The notes under the pieces were generated by a model. That model was given only the letters and a program-made list of their open reading frames with translations, did not search any database and was not told where the DNA came from. A DNA stretch of 64,000 bases from Pirellulaceae bacterium (lineage in GTDB: Bacteria > Planctomycetota > Planctomycetia > Pirellulales > Pirellulaceae): assembly GCA_029243025.1 (NCBI GenBank), contig JAQWSU010000021.1:1-64000 (forward strand). The letters are read 5' to 3'. The position numbers were made by a program, and so were the translations under genes. The first letter of the stretch is position 1; each line of letters starts with the position of its first letter. Below are positions 16,865 through 28,088 of this stretch, piece after piece.

Positions 16865-16900
16865 AAAAAGCGACCCACGCCGACCAGAGATCGGCGTGGG
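16865..16900 (-). terminator. Strong intrinsic terminator downstream of the aldehyde dehydrogenase gene
   Basis: A perfect 10-bp stem, CCCACGCCGA (16874-16883) with TCGGCGTGGG (16891-16900) and a 7-base loop. Reading on the minus strand it is followed, after three to four bases, by TTTTT (16869-16865). It sits about 185 bp beyond the aldehyde dehydrogenase stop and before truB, so it separates those two minus-strand transcripts. The rest of the 320-bp gap (16765-17084) shows no gene. Confidence 0.8.
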
Positions 16901-17084
16901 TGGGGCAAGGGCTTAGGAAGACCCGCTCGAAGCAAAGTCCTCCTATCCACTATGCTGTCAGAAATAGCGATCTTGGCAAGCGAATGGCTAAGTGGCTAAA
17001 TACGTTTCTCAAATTCAGTCACCCACCTCACCCCATTGAGGGTTTTCGAACTTACCATTGAGTCGGGTGGATCAGTCGGGTGGA

Positions 17085-18557
17085 TCAGTCGAGTGCTACG
17101 GTGACGGTCTTCGTTTCGAGGTAGGCGTCGAGCCCTCGAGCACCGAGTTCACGTCCTTTGCCAGACATCTTGAAGCCGCCGAAGGGAGCCGCCGCGTCAA
17201 ACACGTCATAGCAATTCACCCAAACGGTGCCTGCTCGCAGGGCGGCTGCCATTCGATGAGCTCTGCCAATATCTCTCGTCCAGACTGCTGCAGCCAGTCC
17301 ATAGAACGTGTTGTTACCCCGTTCAATGACCTCGTCCAGATCGCTGAATTTCAGGATCGACATGACGGGTCCAAAGATTTCCTCACGCGCGATTCCCATT
17401 TCGTCCGAGACGCCTGTAAAGATGGTGGGTTCAACAAAGTAGCCATGATCCCCATGGCGTTGCCCGCCCACTCGACATTCGGCTCCTTCCGATTTTCCTT
17501 GTTCGATGAATCGCATGATTTTGTCGAACTGTTGTTGGTCGACTTGTGGCCCCTGTTCTGTCTCGGGATTGAGCGGATTGCCCAGCTTTCGATCTTGATT
17601 GAAACGGCACAACCGTTCGACAAATTCATCATGAATTTCGTCTTGGACGAAGACTCTGCTTCCGGCACAACAGCATTGGCCCTGGTTGAAAAACAGTCCG
17701 AAATGGGCACCGGCGACAGCCGCGTCGAGATCCGCGTCGGCGAAGACAATGTTGGGACTTTTCCCGCCGAGTTCGAACGTCAATCGTTTCAGCCCATCGG
17801 CGGCGTCTCGCATGATCGTTTGGGCTGTGAGGTGTTCGCCTGTGAAAGCTATTTTGTCAACGTCAGGATGTTTGACGAGAGAGGCTCCTGCCGTCGGGCC
17901 ATAACCGGGGACGACGTTGATGACTCCATCAGGAAAGCCGGCCTTTTGTGCCAAGCGTGCCATTCGCAAGCAGGTAAGCGGTGTTTGTTCGGCCGGCTTC
18001 ATCACGATCGTGCAACCGGCCGCTAGCGCCGGTCCCCATTTCCAAGCCACCATCAACATTGGAAAGTTCCAGGGGATAATTTGGCCAACCACACCGACCG
18101 GTTCTTGACGTGTGTAAGTAAAATAATCGCCGCGAACGGGAATCGTTTCACCTTCAATTTTGTCCGCAAAACCTGCGTAATATCGCAAGCAATCGATGGA
18201 TAGTGGTAGGTCGGCGGCGCGCGAATCGCGGATTGGTTTGCCGTTGTCGAGTGTTTCCAGGGCCGCAAGTTCTTCGGACTCAGCTTCGAGCAGGTCACAG
18301 AGTCGATGCATTAACGCGCCTCGGTCCCGCGCGTCCATACGACTCCACTCGCTGTCTTCGAATGCTTGGCGTGCGGCTTTGACTGCGGCGTCAATGTCGT
18401 CGGCATCCCCTTCGGCCACATCGGCGATTCGTTCTTCGTTGGCTGGGTTGATGGTGGCAAACGTTTTTCCGCTTTGAGCGGGAAGCCAATTGCCGCCGAT
18501 AAAACACCCTGTCTGGCGGATCTGTGGTGGTTTCACGGCGAGAGAGGCGGTGGCCAT
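17085..18557 (-). CDS. NAD(P)-dependent aldehyde dehydrogenase family protein
   Basis: A 490-residue aldehyde dehydrogenase. I place the start at ATG 18557 because AAGGAGAT lies 7 bases before it; an upstream GTG/ATG extension lacks conserved sequence. Visible motifs are [15 protein letters not shown], the oxyanion-site Asn in [12 protein letters not shown], catalytic Glu in FELGGKSPN, catalytic Cys in [12 protein letters not shown], and EEIFGPVMS. The C-terminus [15 protein letters not shown] is typical of ALDH1/2-like enzymes oxidising aliphatic or aromatic aldehydes. The cofactor loop that normally reads FTGSTxVG reads FTGEHLTAQ here, losing the second glycine. The substrate cannot be assigned. 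Monocistronic by context, with its own terminator. Confidence 0.9.
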   Translation of the reverse strand: MATASLAVKPPQIRQTGCFIGGNWLPAQSGKTFATINPANEERIADVAEGDADDIDAAVKAARQAFEDSEWSRMDARDRGALMHRLCDLLEAESEELAALETLDNGKPIRDSRAADLPLSIDCLRYYAGFADKIEGETIPVRGDYFTYTRQEPVGVVGQIIPWNFPMLMVAWKWGPALAAGCTIVMKPAEQTPLTCLRMARLAQKAGFPDGVINVVPGYGPTAGASLVKHPDVDKIAFTGEHLTAQTIMRDAADGLKRLTFELGGKSPNIVFADADLDAAVAGAHFGLFFNQGQCCCAGSRVFVQDEIHDEFVERLCRFNQDRKLGNPLNPETEQGPQVDQQQFDKIMRFIEQGKSEGAECRVGGQRHGDHGYFVEPTIFTGVSDEMGIAREEIFGPVMSILKFSDLDEVIERGNNTFYGLAAAVWTRDIGRAHRMAAALRAGTVWVNCYDVFDAAAPFGGFKMSGKGRELGARGLDAYLETKTVTVALD

Positions 18558-18837
18558 GGTACGGATCTCCTTGATCACTGAGGGGGAGTGAATCAAAACC
18601 TGCAACGGTGATGTCCTTGAGCCAGGCAGCCAATGAATTACAACTTGCTACCATTCTTCCGGGCATCTCCATAACGATACCGGGTTTGAATTGTATCGGA
18701 CAGCGGTCAAGCGGAGTATACTCATGGCACAATTATCGTGCCGCGGTTGAATTTAACCGCGATCGGGGATGTCGGGCCCAGTCCGCCTGCAGCAAGGGCC
18801 TAATGATTGTGATCTTCTTAAATCGTTCGTGTGACTC

Positions 18838-21800
18838 ATGAAACTCGTTACCAAGTTACTGGTCGTCGTTTCCTTACCGGCCGTCTTGATTTGGCAGGTG
18901 GGTTACTATGCGATGAACGTGAGTAAGCGAACGTTGCGAGTGGCGATCGAAAGGCAGTCGGACTCACAAGCCGAGTCGCTGATGGATGAAATTGACCGAG
19001 TCGTGTTAACACATCTCGCAAATTGGCAAGCCTATGCCAACGGTCAGGTGGTGCAAAACACTCTCAAGCTATCCAATTCATCCTTTGCTCAGCTTCCGGA
19101 TATGAATTTCTACATTGATGAGCAAGAAAAATCGTGGATACATGCCACGGACAACGAGCCGACTGATCTAATGATTGAGTTGGCGAGTAACGCTCTTTCT
19201 CTCGATTTAATCGCTTGGCTTGCCAAGCTTGGTTCGGTTCAGGGTCGTCCGGTCTATGGGGAAGTCTTTGTTACAAACGCTTTCGGTGTAAACGCGGCTC
19301 AGTCGAGTCAGACGACGGACTTTCTCCAGAGTGACGAGAGTTGGTGGGCGAAGGCTAAGTTGGATGGCATATTCATTGGTGATGTGGAGAGAGATGAAAG
19401 CTCTGGGGTGGAAGCGATCGACCTTTGCATTGCTGTCCATGATGAAAACGACGAATTCCTTGGTGTGCTCAAGGCCGTATTGGATATTGCTGAGATTCGA
19501 GAATTGGTTGACGAACGGGCTCAGGAATCGAAGACGACAATCGTTCTGTTGGACCGTCAAAAACGTGTGTTGTGCGAATCTTTGAGCGGTTTAGGGTCGG
19601 AAGATGATTTTGCCGGAACTGAATTGCAGCCCGATAATTTAAAGGGCTTAATGACGATTGACGAACGGTATCAAAATAAAGATCTCGAGGAGCTTTTTAG
19701 CACGACTGAGCAAACTTACGATTCGGTCAAGGAGCGGCCCCTTTTGCTCGCTTACGCCGAATCTACGGCGCGTGGTGGAATGCCTTCATTGCCGTTCGGT
19801 ATTATCGTCGAGCGAGATGCTTACGAAGTTTTGAAACCCGTGGAGGACTTGGAAAATCAGATCCTCCTGATTGCCATTGGTGCCTCGTTAGCCGCCCTCA
19901 TGTTTAGTGGCGCGATTGCGCTCTCGCTCTCTCGTCGAATCAAACAATTGGTTAACGCGACGGAAGCTGTTTCGGAAGGGGATTTGAGCAGTGAAGTGGT
20001 CGTGCCAGGAAATGATGAACTTTCTGGATTGGGACGTTCTTTCAACGCGATGAAGAGTGATATCAAGCGGTATGCCAACTCACTGGAAACTACGAATCAC
20101 GAGTTGGCGGTGGCCCGAGATGCCGCGGAGGCTGCCAATCAGGCGAAAAGTGATTTTCTCGCCAATATGAGCCACGAGATTCGCACGCCGATGAACGCCG
20201 TGATTGGTATGACCGAGTTGGTTCTTGATTCTAAGCTGACAGCACAGCAGCGTGAATACTTAGCCATTGTGTTGGAATCCGGTGAGTCCTTGCTCACGAT
20301 CATCAATGAGATTCTTGACTTTTCCAAGATTGAAGCAGGTCGACTTGAAATCGAGCAGGCACCGTTTGAAATCCACGAACTGTTGGGTGATACACTCAAG
20401 TCTCTCGCATTTCGAGCCCACTCGAAGTCTCTCGAATTGGTCTGTCAAATTGACGAGAACGTACCAGATGTGCTGCTGGGGGATGCGGTGAGGTTGCGTC
20501 AGATTCTGACTAATTTGATCGGAAACGCGATCAAGTTTACTGAGCAAGGTGAAGTGCTTGTTGATGTGAGGCAACTGAAGCGAACGAATGATGATGCTTC
20601 TGTCGAATTCCGTGTGACGGATACTGGGATCGGCATTCCGGATGAAAAGCAGGCTGATGTTTTCGAGGCCTTCAATCAGGCTGACCCTTCCACCACTCGA
20701 CGGTTTGGTGGCACCGGACTTGGCTTGGCGATCTCCTACCGTCTCGTCGAATTAATGGGAGGAGAATTGCAGGTCAAAAGTAGTGAAGGGAAGGGCAGTA
20801 CTTTTGCCTTCGCAATTCAGTTGAAGTTCGATCGTCGAAAACAGCAAAGAAACTCACAGATCGAATTTCGAGATGTGAAAGGGTTGTTGGTCGATGATCA
20901 CAAAATGAATCGACAGATTCTTGAGCGGATCTTGGAACGGTGGGGTATGGAAGTCCACAGCGCGAAAACGGCGGAAGATGCGCTACAGCTGCTCCGGGAA
21001 CATCACCAGCAAAACAAGCCGTTTCAGATCGTCATCACCGATATGAATATGCCAGATGTTGATGGCGTCGAATTGTGTGAACGCATTCGTCACGTCTATG
21101 ATGATCTTGTGATTGTCGTTTTGGCTTCCAGTGATCGAACATTCAAGACAAAAAGACTGAAACAGCTCAACGTGCAAGGGCGGTTGCTAAAACCGGTTAA
21201 GCAATCGGAATTGCGATCCACCGTAGCCATCGCAATCAATTCGCAAATGCCGGATTCGGAAGGCATTGCACCCGAATCCGAATTGCTGGCACCCTCAAAC
21301 ATTCTGTTGGCCGAAGATGGACTTGCCAATCAAAAACTGGCAGTCGGATTGTTGACCAAGTGGGGGCACCAAGTCACCGTGGCCAATAATGGGCGAGAGG
21401 CGGTGGAAAAACACGCTAGCGGCGAATTCGATGTCGTTTTGATGGACGTCCAAATGCCTGAAATGGATGGATTAGAAGCAACTCGTACGATTCGTTTGGC
21501 GGAAGCGACGTTCTCGAAGCAGACACCGATTATCGCCTTAACGGCAAGGGCGATGAAAGGCGATCGGGAAAAATGTCTGGAGGCAGGCATGGACGCGTAT
21601 GTTTCCAAGCCAATTCACAAACAGGAACTGAACGAAGCCATGGCGGCTGCGATGAAGAAAAGGACTGGAGAGACAAGTTGGGAGGCACCCGAATCGCTGC
21701 TGCGAACCCCAGCAGAAGATTTTCCAAATTGGGATCCGACCGTTGAAGACATCGGGTCCAATCGGAAATTGATGTTAGAGGTCATCGAACTCTTTGAACA

Positions 21801-22062
21801 AGAATGTCCGCAGTTGATGCAGCAACTAGAACTCGCAATCGCAACAGACGATGCTCAGACGATTCGCCGCGTGGGGCATACACTCAAAAGTATGTTGCGA
21901 ACGTTGGGGATGCCAGAGTTGCAGACTTGGGCTGCGCGTGTTGAGGAGGCGGGTGATCAGGGACGTGCTCAAGACGCGGCCTATTTGGCTGTCGGATTGA
22001 AGCACAAACTGGACGAGCTATTCGAGCAGATCGATGAGTTCAAAAATCATCGGTCGTCCTAA
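18838..22062 (+). CDS. Hybrid sensor histidine kinase with two receiver domains and Hpt
   Basis: A 1074-residue multidomain signalling protein. A first membrane helix (about 5-25) and a second (about 340-360) enclose a roughly 300-residue extracytoplasmic dCache-like sensor. A HAMP linker ([23 protein letters not shown]) is followed by HisKA with the phospho-acceptor H446 in [10 protein letters not shown], and a HATPase domain with [20 protein letters not shown] and [10 protein letters not shown]. Receiver 1 has the phospho-site D735 and receiver 2 D870 ([14 protein letters not shown]). A C-terminal Hpt carries H1014 ([12 protein letters not shown]). Signal flow His-Asp-His within one chain is expected, then transfer to an unlinked regulator. 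Receiver 1 has an E/D-poor start (VDDHKMNRQ) but keeps its Asp. No response regulator gene is adjacent; the sensed ligand is unknown. Confidence 0.93.
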   Translation: MKLVTKLLVVVSLPAVLIWQVGYYAMNVSKRTLRVAIERQSDSQAESLMDEIDRVVLTHLANWQAYANGQVVQNTLKLSNSSFAQLPDMNFYIDEQEKSWIHATDNEPTDLMIELASNALSLDLIAWLAKLGSVQGRPVYGEVFVTNAFGVNAAQSSQTTDFLQSDESWWAKAKLDGIFIGDVERDESSGVEAIDLCIAVHDENDEFLGVLKAVLDIAEIRELVDERAQESKTTIVLLDRQKRVLCESLSGLGSEDDFAGTELQPDNLKGLMTIDERYQNKDLEELFSTTEQTYDSVKERPLLLAYAESTARGGMPSLPFGIIVERDAYEVLKPVEDLENQILLIAIGASLAALMFSGAIALSLSRRIKQLVNATEAVSEGDLSSEVVVPGNDELSGLGRSFNAMKSDIKRYANSLETTNHELAVARDAAEAANQAKSDFLANMSHEIRTPMNAVIGMTELVLDSKLTAQQREYLAIVLESGESLLTIINEILDFSKIEAGRLEIEQAPFEIHELLGDTLKSLAFRAHSKSLELVCQIDENVPDVLLGDAVRLRQILTNLIGNAIKFTEQGEVLVDVRQLKRTNDDASVEFRVTDTGIGIPDEKQADVFEAFNQADPSTTRRFGGTGLGLAISYRLVELMGGELQVKSSEGKGSTFAFAIQLKFDRRKQQRNSQIEFRDVKGLLVDDHKMNRQILERILERWGMEVHSAKTAEDALQLLREHHQQNKPFQIVITDMNMPDVDGVELCERIRHVYDDLVIVVLASSDRTFKTKRLKQLNVQGRLLKPVKQSELRSTVAIAINSQMPDSEGIAPESELLAPSNILLAEDGLANQKLAVGLLTKWGHQVTVANNGREAVEKHASGEFDVVLMDVQMPEMDGLEATRTIRLAEATFSKQTPIIALTARAMKGDREKCLEAGMDAYVSKPIHKQELNEAMAAAMKKRTGETSWEAPESLLRTPAEDFPNWDPTVEDIGSNRKLMLEVIELFEQECPQLMQQLELAIATDDAQTIRRVGHTLKSMLRTLGMPELQTWAARVEEAGDQGRAQDAAYLAVGLKHKLDELFEQIDEFKNHRSS

Positions 22063-22094
22063 ATCGGTCGTCCTAAACCTCCCATTTGCTTTGG

Positions 22095-24452
22095 TCAGGG
22101 AGGTGTGTTGGCCTGACGAGCTTGCAATCGAAATCGCATTTCCAAATCATTCAAGGACGGGTTCTCTGGCTGAAGCTGGCGAAGTGCGCCCAGGCTTTTG
22201 ATGGCCTGGTTCCATTGGCCGAGTCGTTCGTAGAGTAGCGTTAACGCCATGCGGAAGTCGAAATTCTCCGCGTCTAATTCGCATGCTTGTTCCAGCTCAA
22301 TCGCGGCCTCACTCATTTTTCCGTTGAGATACAAAGACAATCCGTAGCGGTAGTGAACATTTGCTAAGTCTGGAGCCATTTCCGCATCACGTCGCAATAA
22401 TTCTAGCTCCTCGAGACGAAGTTTTGTCGCACCGCCGCGATCTCCCATTTGTTCCAAAAGAGATGCGAGATTGCTGCGGGGGCCGGATACATTAGGTTGG
22501 ACATGAATCGCAGCTCGATAATAATCGATCGCCTCTTGGGGGCGGTTCATCCGTTCCGAAAGTATCCCCAAGGCCATTTGGGCGCCCGCTTGATCAGAAT
22601 TGAGTTGCAGGCCTTCTTGGTATTCATCGAGAGCCAGTTGAAAGGCACGCTGGTCTTCGTTTGTTAGCTGTGAAATCGGCACACCGGCAAGCACGCGCGC
22701 TGCCTCGGTGCGAACTAGTCTCGCCGGATCCTGAAGCAGCGGTGTAAGTCGATTGATCAGCTCTCGCGGTGGTTGTGTTTCGAGATAGAGAATTGCTGCG
22801 GCACGCAGCTGAGGGTCTTTGTCTCGGAGGGCACGATAAGCGATTTTGATTGCATCTTGGCTGTTGTAACGTTGAAGTTCTAGCAACGCACTGGCTCTTG
22901 CAATGGCTGGGTAATCGCGTTCCTTGGCAACTTCCAGCAATTTGGGGATCGCGTCGGTTTGGCCATTCCAACTCGCTGCGATTCCGGCGGCGTAGTGTGG
23001 ACGTTCTTTCTTGCCCCACCATTTTTCAAACCATTCGGCAGACCAACGATTGACGCGATCAATCTCTGCTGCAACTTCCTCGTCGCCTTCACGAGCAGCA
23101 GCCAGCCATTGCGAATAGTGTTGCAGTTTCTCGCGTTTTTCGGGCGCGATACGCTTCGGGTCCAAGTGGCAACCCGTGCATGCGTTTGGCGTGTTCAACT
23201 CTACCGAAAGGTCCGGACGTGGGGCTCGTAGACTATGGTCACGACGTAAGTCGATGTCCATATAGGGAGTCTCTGGCATGTGGCATTCCACACACTCCGC
23301 ACCCGTGGAACCCACTGGGTGAAAGTGATGGCCGCTCGTGTCGTATTTGGCAGGTGTATGGGTGTGGCATGAAACGCAAAGTTGGTTGCCTTCTGCTTTG
23401 AGGCGAGTCGTATGAGGGTCGTGGCAATCGGTGCAACGGATGCCTTTGTGGTACATCTTGCTCTGGATGAACGAGCCGTAAACATAAACCTCATCTAAAA
23501 TCTGACCGTCCGCGTGGTAGACGTTGGGCCGAATTAGCTCGTTGTGAAAGCAGTCGTAGTAGTTGTCGAAGCCCTGATTTGAATGGACAACGCGACGTCT
23601 GGAATGACAAGGAGCGCAGGTTTCAATTTGTGCTTTCGAATCCGTGCCTTTGAGTTTTTTGAGTCCGTATCCTAATTTCCGATCCCAAAAGGGTGATTTT
23701 GCTTTTGCCAGTTGAACGTGTAGGCTGCCCGGGCCATGGCACGCTTCACAACTAACGTCGATCTCTGAAAAGGTCGTATGATAGGTGCGGGTTGGCACAT
23801 CATAGTTTTTCTTCAAATTCGTTGAATGGCATTCCGCACACATGTGGTTCCAATTTTGAGCCGCGTTTGTCCAATGAAGTGGGTCATCTGGTGACAGTTT
23901 CTCTTTTACATCGGGCGGCGAAAGATAAAACCATTCTTGTTGGTCGCAGTCCCAAGAAATGCGAAGGACTTGCAAACGCGAGACTTCATGCGCGGGCATC
24001 TCTTTGGGTCGGTCAAATTCGACCATGTATTGTTGAAGCGGTCGCACGCCAAATACGTATTTGACGTGAAAGTCCATCATGGAGCCGTCCGGGCCTTCGG
24101 TGTGTACCATGTAGCGATCGCCATCACGATACATGCGAGAGACAATTCCATAATGTTCGATTTCAGCATTGTCAAAATCGCCCAGTACCGTTTCCGGCGT
24201 GGCAAGATCCATGGCCAAATCGTGGTCGGAGCCTTCCCACTGCTTCATCTCCGTCGCATGGCACTCCGCACACGTATTTCGACCCACATAGCTGGGGGTG
24301 GAATCCGCCGGTAATCCGACCCACCAATCGGCGGCCAGGTAGCTCGCTGCCAGCAAGGGGAAGCTGAAAAAAGCCAACCATAAAAGGATTTTTTTGCGTC
24401 TTGGCGAGGAAGACGAGTTCGAAGGCGTTGGCTGCTTGTGTCGTTTGCCCAT
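22095..24452 (-). CDS. Octaheme cytochrome c fused to HEAT-like and TPR repeats
   Basis: A 785-residue exported protein. An N-terminal signal anchor (about 22-45) precedes eight CxxCH heme-binding motifs: CAECH, CAECH, CEACH, CAPCH, CTDCH, CVSCH, CVECH and CTGCH, all in the first 430 residues. This region resembles multiheme cytochrome c552/c554-type proteins. The middle part (about 480-600) has HEAT-like helical repeats (AIARASALLELQRY, DPQLRAAAILYLET, ARLVRTEAARVLAGV), and the C-terminal 200 residues are TPRs (AGAQMALGILSERMNRPQEAIDYYRAAIHVQPN). It probably acts in electron transfer at the outer face of the cytoplasmic membrane, with repeats for partner binding. The substrate, if enzymatic, is unknown. 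ATG 24452 is preferred over a TTG one codon earlier. Confidence 0.88.
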   Translation of the reverse strand: MGKRHKQPTPSNSSSSPRRKKILLWLAFFSFPLLAASYLAADWWVGLPADSTPSYVGRNTCAECHATEMKQWEGSDHDLAMDLATPETVLGDFDNAEIEHYGIVSRMYRDGDRYMVHTEGPDGSMMDFHVKYVFGVRPLQQYMVEFDRPKEMPAHEVSRLQVLRISWDCDQQEWFYLSPPDVKEKLSPDDPLHWTNAAQNWNHMCAECHSTNLKKNYDVPTRTYHTTFSEIDVSCEACHGPGSLHVQLAKAKSPFWDRKLGYGLKKLKGTDSKAQIETCAPCHSRRRVVHSNQGFDNYYDCFHNELIRPNVYHADGQILDEVYVYGSFIQSKMYHKGIRCTDCHDPHTTRLKAEGNQLCVSCHTHTPAKYDTSGHHFHPVGSTGAECVECHMPETPYMDIDLRRDHSLRAPRPDLSVELNTPNACTGCHLDPKRIAPEKREKLQHYSQWLAAAREGDEEVAAEIDRVNRWSAEWFEKWWGKKERPHYAAGIAASWNGQTDAIPKLLEVAKERDYPAIARASALLELQRYNSQDAIKIAYRALRDKDPQLRAAAILYLETQPPRELINRLTPLLQDPARLVRTEAARVLAGVPISQLTNEDQRAFQLALDEYQEGLQLNSDQAGAQMALGILSERMNRPQEAIDYYRAAIHVQPNVSGPRSNLASLLEQMGDRGGATKLRLEELELLRRDAEMAPDLANVHYRYGLSLYLNGKMSEAAIELEQACELDAENFDFRMALTLLYERLGQWNQAIKSLGALRQLQPENPSLNDLEMRFRLQARQANTPP

Positions 24453-24588
24453 CAAGAATTCAGCTTAAGAAGGGGAGCATCGGGGTGAGTCGTTGGACGT
24501 GTCCTCGGCTTCCATTATACCGCTTTACCTTGTGCGGGCCCATGAAGGGAGTTGCGGAACGACTCAGGGGCAGTCCAAGCGGGATGTG

Positions 24589-25032
24589 TCAGCCGTTTTG
24601 GGTGGAATGGAGTCGCACCTGTTGACTCGCGACAGCGGCCAGAAAGTGACGGTTTGTCAGCAACAGACCCGGCAAATAGAGCACTTGCTCGAGAGTCAGC
24701 CAATGAAGCGATTCAACCTCGGCGGGATTCGGAATGAAGGGACTTTGGGGTTGCAGGTTGACTTGCCACCAGCCAAGCCGCGTCCCGCTCGGTGTTTCAC
24801 ATTGCCAAATACGGTGCAGAATTTGAACCGAAGCCGAAAGTTCTTCGTCCATTTCTCGAATCAAGGCGATTGTTTCGGTTTCCCCGACTTCCACACCGCC
24901 ACCGGGAAAGCAATAGGCACCCGGTGCACGTACCCGTTGTGAACGCCGAATTACGAGGAAACGGTCGTCACGGTAAAAGACGCCGACCACGCCTCGACGT
25001 GCTGGCTCGGTTTGAGCGGTTGATTGGCACAT
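24589..25032 (-). CDS. Nudix hydrolase
   Basis: A 147-residue Nudix domain protein when started at ATG 25032; a GTG at 25188 would add 52 residues with no family resemblance. The Nudix box is GGVEVGETETIALIREMDEEL, shown here as key parts GxxxxxE and REMDEEL, and fits the GX5EX7REUXEE pattern. It starts RRGVVGVFYRDDRFLVIRRS and continues GAYCFPGG, as in MutT-like members. Family members hydrolyse nucleoside diphosphates linked to another group; the substrate here cannot be predicted. It lies between the cytochrome gene and recQ, divergent from recQ. Confidence 0.85.
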   Translation of the reverse strand: MCQSTAQTEPARRGVVGVFYRDDRFLVIRRSQRVRAPGAYCFPGGGVEVGETETIALIREMDEELSASVQILHRIWQCETPSGTRLGWWQVNLQPQSPFIPNPAEVESLHWLTLEQVLYLPGLLLTNRHFLAAVASQQVRLHSTQNG

Positions 25033-25295
25033 AAACGTGACATTTCGTCGGGGAGAATCAGGAAGAACGGGCGTATTGTATGCTCTTTGCTGCACGCTGG
25101 CGACGCGACGCGCCTGTTGTTTTTCTGTCACGTGCCCCATGGTGATTCGAGGATAAAACGTTGCGTCTGGGCAACCGGACACACTCACGGCCGCTTTTCA
25201 GGGGGGCATAAGCCGCTAAAATAAGCCGCAAAAGCATCTGTCGAATGTAAAGTTGGAAACTCGCTGCAGCAAGCGAGCTTGGCAAGTAGGCCTGC

Positions 25296-27917
25296 ATGTC
25301 ATCTGATCGAGAATCGTCGCCAGACCATTACCTGTCGAAATTCGGCTTGATTGATTTTCGGCCGGGCCAGAGGGATGTGATTGAGACAGTCTTGAACGGA
25401 GACGATTGTCTCTGCATCATGCCCACCGGAGGCGGCAAGAGTCTTTGTTATCAGTTGCCGACGCTGATGCGGGACGGTGTCACGCTGGTGGTTTCACCAC
25501 TGATCGCTTTGATGAAGGATCAGGTTGATTCACTTTCGCGGCGAGGAATTGGCTGCAATTACCTGAACAGCACGCTGACGCCGGCTGAACAGGCGGATTG
25601 CCTCGGCAGACTTACCGACGGGGAATATTCCTTGCTATATGTGGCGCCGGAGCGTTTTCGCAGCCCACGCTTCTTAGAAGCCATCGGCCGCACGCGAGTG
25701 CAATTATTGGCTGTCGATGAAGCGCATTGCATTAGTGAATGGGGGCACGATTTTCGCCATGATTATGCGCGTTTGGGTGAGTTTCGAGAGCAATTAGGTA
25801 ACCCTCAGACGATTGCTCTGACCGCAACAGCAACCGATGAGGTCAGACGGGATGTTGCGAAACAGCTGAATCTGAATGACGCAAAGACATTCATTGCCGG
25901 TTTTGCCCGTCCCAATCTTCACTATCAAGTGCAGGCCCATTCCGGGCATCGGGACAAACGAGAGGCGTTGCGTGCATTTATCGACGAAACGCCCGGATCA
26001 GGGATTGTCTACGCGGCCACTCGGAAGGCATGTGACGAACTTGGTAGTGCCATGGCAGATTGGCAGAAGCGTGAAGTGGTGGTTTACCATGGAGGATTGT
26101 CAGGAGACGAACGTCGGTCTGTTCAGGAGGACTTCATGCAGGCGGAGGATGCGATCGTTGTCGCAACCAATGCTTTCGGGATGGGGATCGATAAATCAAA
26201 TGTGAGGTTTGTTGCTCACTATAATATGCCGGGTAGTTTGGAAGCCTATTATCAGGAAGCGGGAAGGGCAGGCCGTGACGGCCACGATTCAAAATGCGTT
26301 CTGTTTTACTCGCCCTCCGATCGTTACATCCAAGAATTCTTCATCGAGAGTGCTTTTCCTCATCGTGAGACGATCGGACAAGTTTACGACTATCTTCGGA
26401 TAAGAGACGAAAACCCGATTGAAGTTACCCAGGAGGAAATACGCAACACGATTGAGTCTTCCATTAGCAACGAAGGAGTCGGGACATGTGAACGTCTGCT
26501 GGAAAAATGTGGTGTGCTCGAACGACTTGAACCGCATCGCAAGATGGCGATGGTGCGAATTGATTCTGACGTTCCATCGCTTTGTGACTTCCTGTCACCG
26601 AAAGCTCAGACTCAGCGGACTGTTGCACGAGTGATCGAAAAACGAATCGGTGCGAGGAGATACGAGCTGGTTTACGTCTATCCCCATGAGATCGCAGAGG
26701 CTGCAGCGATGGCTCCGGCTGCAGTGAATCGAGCGATTCGTGAACTCAATCGATTGGAAGCATTCACTTACATTCCACCTTTTCGCGGTCGCGCACTCCG
26801 CATGATTCGCAAAGATCAGCGATTTGAAGAACTGGAGTTGGATTTTGCCGATTTGGAAAAACGTCGCCAGGCAAATCTAGACAAACTCCAGCAGGTGGTT
26901 CAGTTCTCAACTTCACATCGTTGTCGGCAAGAAATCCTGTTGAATTATTTTGGCGAAACCAATTCGGCGGATTGCGGTCATTGTGACAATTGCCATTCGC
27001 GGGGACCACTTGACGAAGCAGGTGAGCAGCAGCCGGTGGATGAGCGAATCCAGACGGTGATTGCCAAGTTGTTGAGCGGTGTTGCTCGCACGCGTGGACG
27101 CTTCGGAAAACAGATGGTAATTGGGATGCTGTGCGGGTCTCGATCGGCGAAGGTGCTGAAGTGGAAGCTTGATTCACTCAGTACGTTTGGCGTGCTGCGA
27201 CAATTTACCCAACCCGAGGTAGGGGAGTTACTTGACGTGGCCATCGCCGCCGGATTGATTGAACAGCCGGAAATCGATCGATTTCGCCCGATTATCAAGC
27301 TCACGGACCGAGGTGTCGAAGTGATGAAGGGCCGGCTACCCCTAATCAATTTACGTCTTCCACGTTCGCTCCAGCTCAAAATCTGCGGCAGTTTGCCAGC
27401 TCAATCGGCAAATTCCGCACGAAAGAATCGATCGGAGCCAGAGCCGGTCATCACACCCGCTGAATTACCGAACAATGGTCCTGTTCCGGTCCCTGCAGTT
27501 CGAATCGATCAGGCCGATTCGCTGCCAACTCCCAAGCGTCCAGCACAAGGTGCTATGATTTCCTCAGGTGCACAAGACGATTTGAGCAGTGATCCCGAAT
27601 ACTGCCTGACGTGGCGATTATTGGCAGTTGACGGCTATTCGTTGGAACAATGTGCGGCAATTCGCCGTTTGAGTGAGGAGCAAATCCTGGATCATGCCCT
27701 CAGGGCGGTTGAAGAGGGACGGCCAATTCCGCTGAAAAACGTCTTTCCAACGGCTGTTTTCGACCATCTCGAGGAGATGGTCGGACAGCAACCGAATCGT
27801 TCTTTTCGCGCCGAAGTTGCCAAGTTGCCAGATACGATTACGCCTCATCATTTACAACTGTATTGCAAGTGGCGAATCGCCGAAACGTCCGATGATATAA
27901 CGACTTTTGATAATTGA
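25296..27917 (+). CDS. recQ: ATP-dependent DNA helicase RecQ
   Basis: An 873-residue RecQ-family 3'-5' helicase. Walker A is PTGGGKS (43-49), motif II DEAH at 141-144 in VDEAHCISEWGHDFRHDY with the RecQ aromatic-rich loop, motif VI YYQEAGRAGRDG. The RQC zinc site is C-rich: CRQEILLNYFG then CGHCDNC (about residues 549-572). The winged helix follows (GMLCGSRSAKVLKWKL). Beyond this, where E. coli RecQ (about 610 residues) has an HRDC domain, there is a proline-rich linker and a C-terminal helical domain with YSLEQCAAIRRLSEEQILDH that looks like the helix-turn-helix found at the end of some RecQ proteins. It functions in recombination and fork repair. Start ATG 25296 fits the domain start. Confidence 0.94.
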   Translation: MSSDRESSPDHYLSKFGLIDFRPGQRDVIETVLNGDDCLCIMPTGGGKSLCYQLPTLMRDGVTLVVSPLIALMKDQVDSLSRRGIGCNYLNSTLTPAEQADCLGRLTDGEYSLLYVAPERFRSPRFLEAIGRTRVQLLAVDEAHCISEWGHDFRHDYARLGEFREQLGNPQTIALTATATDEVRRDVAKQLNLNDAKTFIAGFARPNLHYQVQAHSGHRDKREALRAFIDETPGSGIVYAATRKACDELGSAMADWQKREVVVYHGGLSGDERRSVQEDFMQAEDAIVVATNAFGMGIDKSNVRFVAHYNMPGSLEAYYQEAGRAGRDGHDSKCVLFYSPSDRYIQEFFIESAFPHRETIGQVYDYLRIRDENPIEVTQEEIRNTIESSISNEGVGTCERLLEKCGVLERLEPHRKMAMVRIDSDVPSLCDFLSPKAQTQRTVARVIEKRIGARRYELVYVYPHEIAEAAAMAPAAVNRAIRELNRLEAFTYIPPFRGRALRMIRKDQRFEELELDFADLEKRRQANLDKLQQVVQFSTSHRCRQEILLNYFGETNSADCGHCDNCHSRGPLDEAGEQQPVDERIQTVIAKLLSGVARTRGRFGKQMVIGMLCGSRSAKVLKWKLDSLSTFGVLRQFTQPEVGELLDVAIAAGLIEQPEIDRFRPIIKLTDRGVEVMKGRLPLINLRLPRSLQLKICGSLPAQSANSARKNRSEPEPVITPAELPNNGPVPVPAVRIDQADSLPTPKRPAQGAMISSGAQDDLSSDPEYCLTWRLLAVDGYSLEQCAAIRRLSEEQILDHALRAVEEGRPIPLKNVFPTAVFDHLEEMVGQQPNRSFRAEVAKLPDTITPHHLQLYCKWRIAETSDDITTFDN

Positions 27918-27924
27918 ATTCGCC

Positions 27925-27950
27925 CCGACCTGGATCGAAAAAAAGGTCGG
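27925..27950 (+). terminator. Weak hairpin downstream of recQ
   Basis: CCGACCT (27925-27931) pairs with AGGTCGG (27944-27950) 8 bases after the recQ stop. The loop is A-rich and no U-tract follows, so it may be a weak terminator or a chance hairpin. Confidence 0.3.
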
Positions 27951-28088
27951 AGTGGTTTACAATTCACTGCGGATAGCAACGATATTTCATGTGAAGAGTA
28001 AATGCGAGCCAGCATTTTGCCGGTAAACTCGCCCATGATGAGACTCATTCGACAGTTTGAGTGATAAAAAGGACAAGAGAGGATCCAG

